From: an uncultured Blautia sp.
GTDB lineage: Bacteria > Bacillota > Clostridia > Lachnospirales > Lachnospiraceae
Assembly (NCBI GenBank): GCA_900543715.1
Contig: UQSX01000039.1
Coordinates: 1-25,247, forward strand
Length of the DNA: 25,247 nucleotides
Direction: 5' to 3'
Part shown: positions 24,295 through 25,247 of the stretch, one piece after another
How the letters are laid out: every line of letters starts with the position of its first letter
Position numbering within the stretch: position 1 is the first letter of the stretch
Notes under the pieces: generated by a model
Databases searched by the model: none
The model's input: only the letters and a program-made list of their open reading frames with translations
What the model was told of the DNA's origin: nothing
Program-made: the position numbers and the translations under genes

Positions 24295-25056
24295 CTATTT
24301 TTCTTTAGAAATCAGATGATAAGGCAAAGCCACAAATACAATGGCACCTATCATGTTTCCTATTGTAGCAAGCAGAACATTATATACGTACTGGCCGATA
24401 CTTACATATCCATTTGCCAGAGCCACACCGATAATGCTCATATTAGCAACACTATGCTCGAATCCGCAAACCATGAAGACGAAAATACACCAGAAGATCA
24501 TGATCAGTTTTCCGGATTCTGTTTTCATCTTGGTTGCACACCATACGGCAAGGCAAACCAGGATATTACAGAGGATGGCTCTTGCCAGCAGAGGGATAGG
24601 CGCATATCCTACCTTGCCGGCTGCAATACTTCCAAAATATGCCGCTGTATCACCACTGGGAATTCCGGTTATCTGGAAAATGGCTACGCAGATCACAGAT
24701 CCCACCAGGTTTCCGATCCAGCAAACCACCCACAGCTTTATGGTATCTGCCCAGCTTACCGCTTTTCTGAATGCTGCAGAAGACATTACAAAATTGTTTC
24801 CTGTAAACAGTTCTGCTCCTGCCATGACTACCAGGCTCAGGGCTGAAGCAAAAGCAAAAGCCTGCACTGGTTTTGTCCAGGAAACAGCATCTCCTGCATT
24901 GATCACGGCACCAAGGGTAAAGGCAACAAAACTTCCGAAAGAGATAAACATGCCGGCAACCATTGCCGCAACAAAATACCCCAGAGGATTGTTCTTCAGA
25001 AAGTTGACCTTTCCCACGCCTCCATTGACAACCGCCTTAAATTCATCTTTAAACAT
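24295..25056 (-). CDS. focA: Formate/nitrite transporter family channel, probable formate channel
   Basis: A 253-residue FNT-family membrane protein forming pentameric channels for formate and related monovalent anions. Six hydrophobic helices are visible. Family motifs are GAELFTGNN (80-88), the broken-helix NPLGYFVAAMVAGMFI near the N-terminus, and the central pore histidine H201 in GFEHSVANM. The context favours formate over nitrite: the gene directly upstream ends like formate-tetrahydrofolate ligase, and no nitrite reductase is near. GGAG lies 10 nt before the ATG. No clear promoter is seen between the two genes, so the channel may be read from the fhs transcript past the hairpin at 25092-25138. 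Confidence 0.92.
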   Translation of the reverse strand: MFKDEFKAVVNGGVGKVNFLKNNPLGYFVAAMVAGMFISFGSFVAFTLGAVINAGDAVSWTKPVQAFAFASALSLVVMAGAELFTGNNFVMSSAAFRKAVSWADTIKLWVVCWIGNLVGSVICVAIFQITGIPSGDTAAYFGSIAAGKVGYAPIPLLARAILCNILVCLAVWCATKMKTESGKLIMIFWCIFVFMVCGFEHSVANMSIIGVALANGYVSIGQYVYNVLLATIGNMIGAIVFVALPYHLISKEK

Positions 25057-25091
25057 ATGTAATTCGCTCCCTTCAAGCTGTCCTTGTAAAA

Positions 25092-25138
25092 TGGGACTGC
25101 CGCACTAAACAAGTTTTGTTTAATACGGCAGTATCCCA
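25092..25138 (-). terminator. Long hairpin between fhs and focA
   Basis: TGGGA, ACTGCCG and eight further pairs (two of them G-T) form a stem of about 20 bp with one bulge and a 7-nt loop, followed by only TTTT on the minus strand. The long stem with a short U-tract suggests partial termination or 3'-end protection of fhs mRNA, letting less transcript reach focA. Confidence 0.6.
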
Positions 25139-25170
25139 CTTATAAAAGAGAATATCTCCCTATGGCTGAA

Positions 25171-25247
25171 TTAGAACAGGCCGGAAATCTTTCCTGTCTC
25201 ATCTACATCAATACGCTCTGCAGCCGGAACTTTCGGAAGACCAGGCA
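25171..25247 (-). CDS. fhs: Formate-tetrahydrofolate ligase, C-terminal end (truncated by window edge)
   Basis: The last 24 complete codons of a minus-strand gene encode PGLPKVPAAERIDVDE, then TGKISGLF and a TAA stop, with the preceding codon ending in TG (probably ATG). This is the characteristic C-terminus of FTHFS (MPGLPK-x-PAA...GxIxGLF). The enzyme joins formate to tetrahydrofolate using ATP, the entry step of the methyl branch of the Wood-Ljungdahl pathway and of C1 supply in non-acetogens. The formate channel gene follows after 114 nt. The identification rests on a short but distinctive segment. Confidence 0.75.
   Translation of the reverse strand, partial: PGLPKVPAAERIDVDETGKISGLF

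Overview
The window looks like a chromosomal segment of a Lachnospiraceae member (Bacillota, Clostridia), plausibly a Blautia- or Mediterraneibacter-like gut anaerobe. The evidence is a CIRCE/HrcA-type dnaK operon (hrcA-grpE-dnaK-dnaJ), RNase J, the Firmicute ireB-ruvX-DUF1292 cluster, strong AGGAGG-type ribosome binding sites, mid-range GC with CTG-rich leucine use, and formate-tetrahydrofolate ligase next to a formate channel. Genus is inference. Every gene except one small HPr-like gene lies on the minus strand, so the window is best read from right to left.

Right to left: (1) the last codons of fhs, then a formate/nitrite channel (focA), which together suggest formate uptake and C1 activation; (2) a cytoplasmic, Csp-like subtilisin; (3) a half-size ABC exporter with a clean sigma-A-type promoter; (4) an MBOAT acyltransferase plus a DHHW/AlgX-like partner, a probable cell-surface polysaccharide O-acetylation pair; (5) a DUF2798 membrane protein behind a highly structured leader; (6) uvrB with a probable LexA box in its promoter and a leader of about 230 nt; (7) hrcA-grpE-dnaK-dnaJ under a TTGACA promoter followed by a perfect CIRCE operator; (8) a promoter driving an AEC-type transporter, prmA, rsmE, a cysteine desulfurase and thiI, i.e. 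ribosome and tRNA modification with a sulfur supply for ThiI.

Further left: (9) the lone plus-strand gene, a Crh-like HPr paralogue without the phosphorylatable histidine, convergent with thiI across strong hairpins; (10) mtaB (ms2t6A formation), then ireB-ruvX from a promoter just after mtaB; (11) a GC-rich structured intergenic element that separates ruvX from the DUF1292 gene; (12) the 5' half of an RNase J gene that leaves the window.

The content is mostly conserved housekeeping. The parts that ordinary gene calling does not explain are the DUF2798 leader with competing pairings and a U-tract, the structured element between ruvX and DUF1292, and the His-less HPr. No tRNA, rRNA, CRISPR array, transposase or phage gene was seen.
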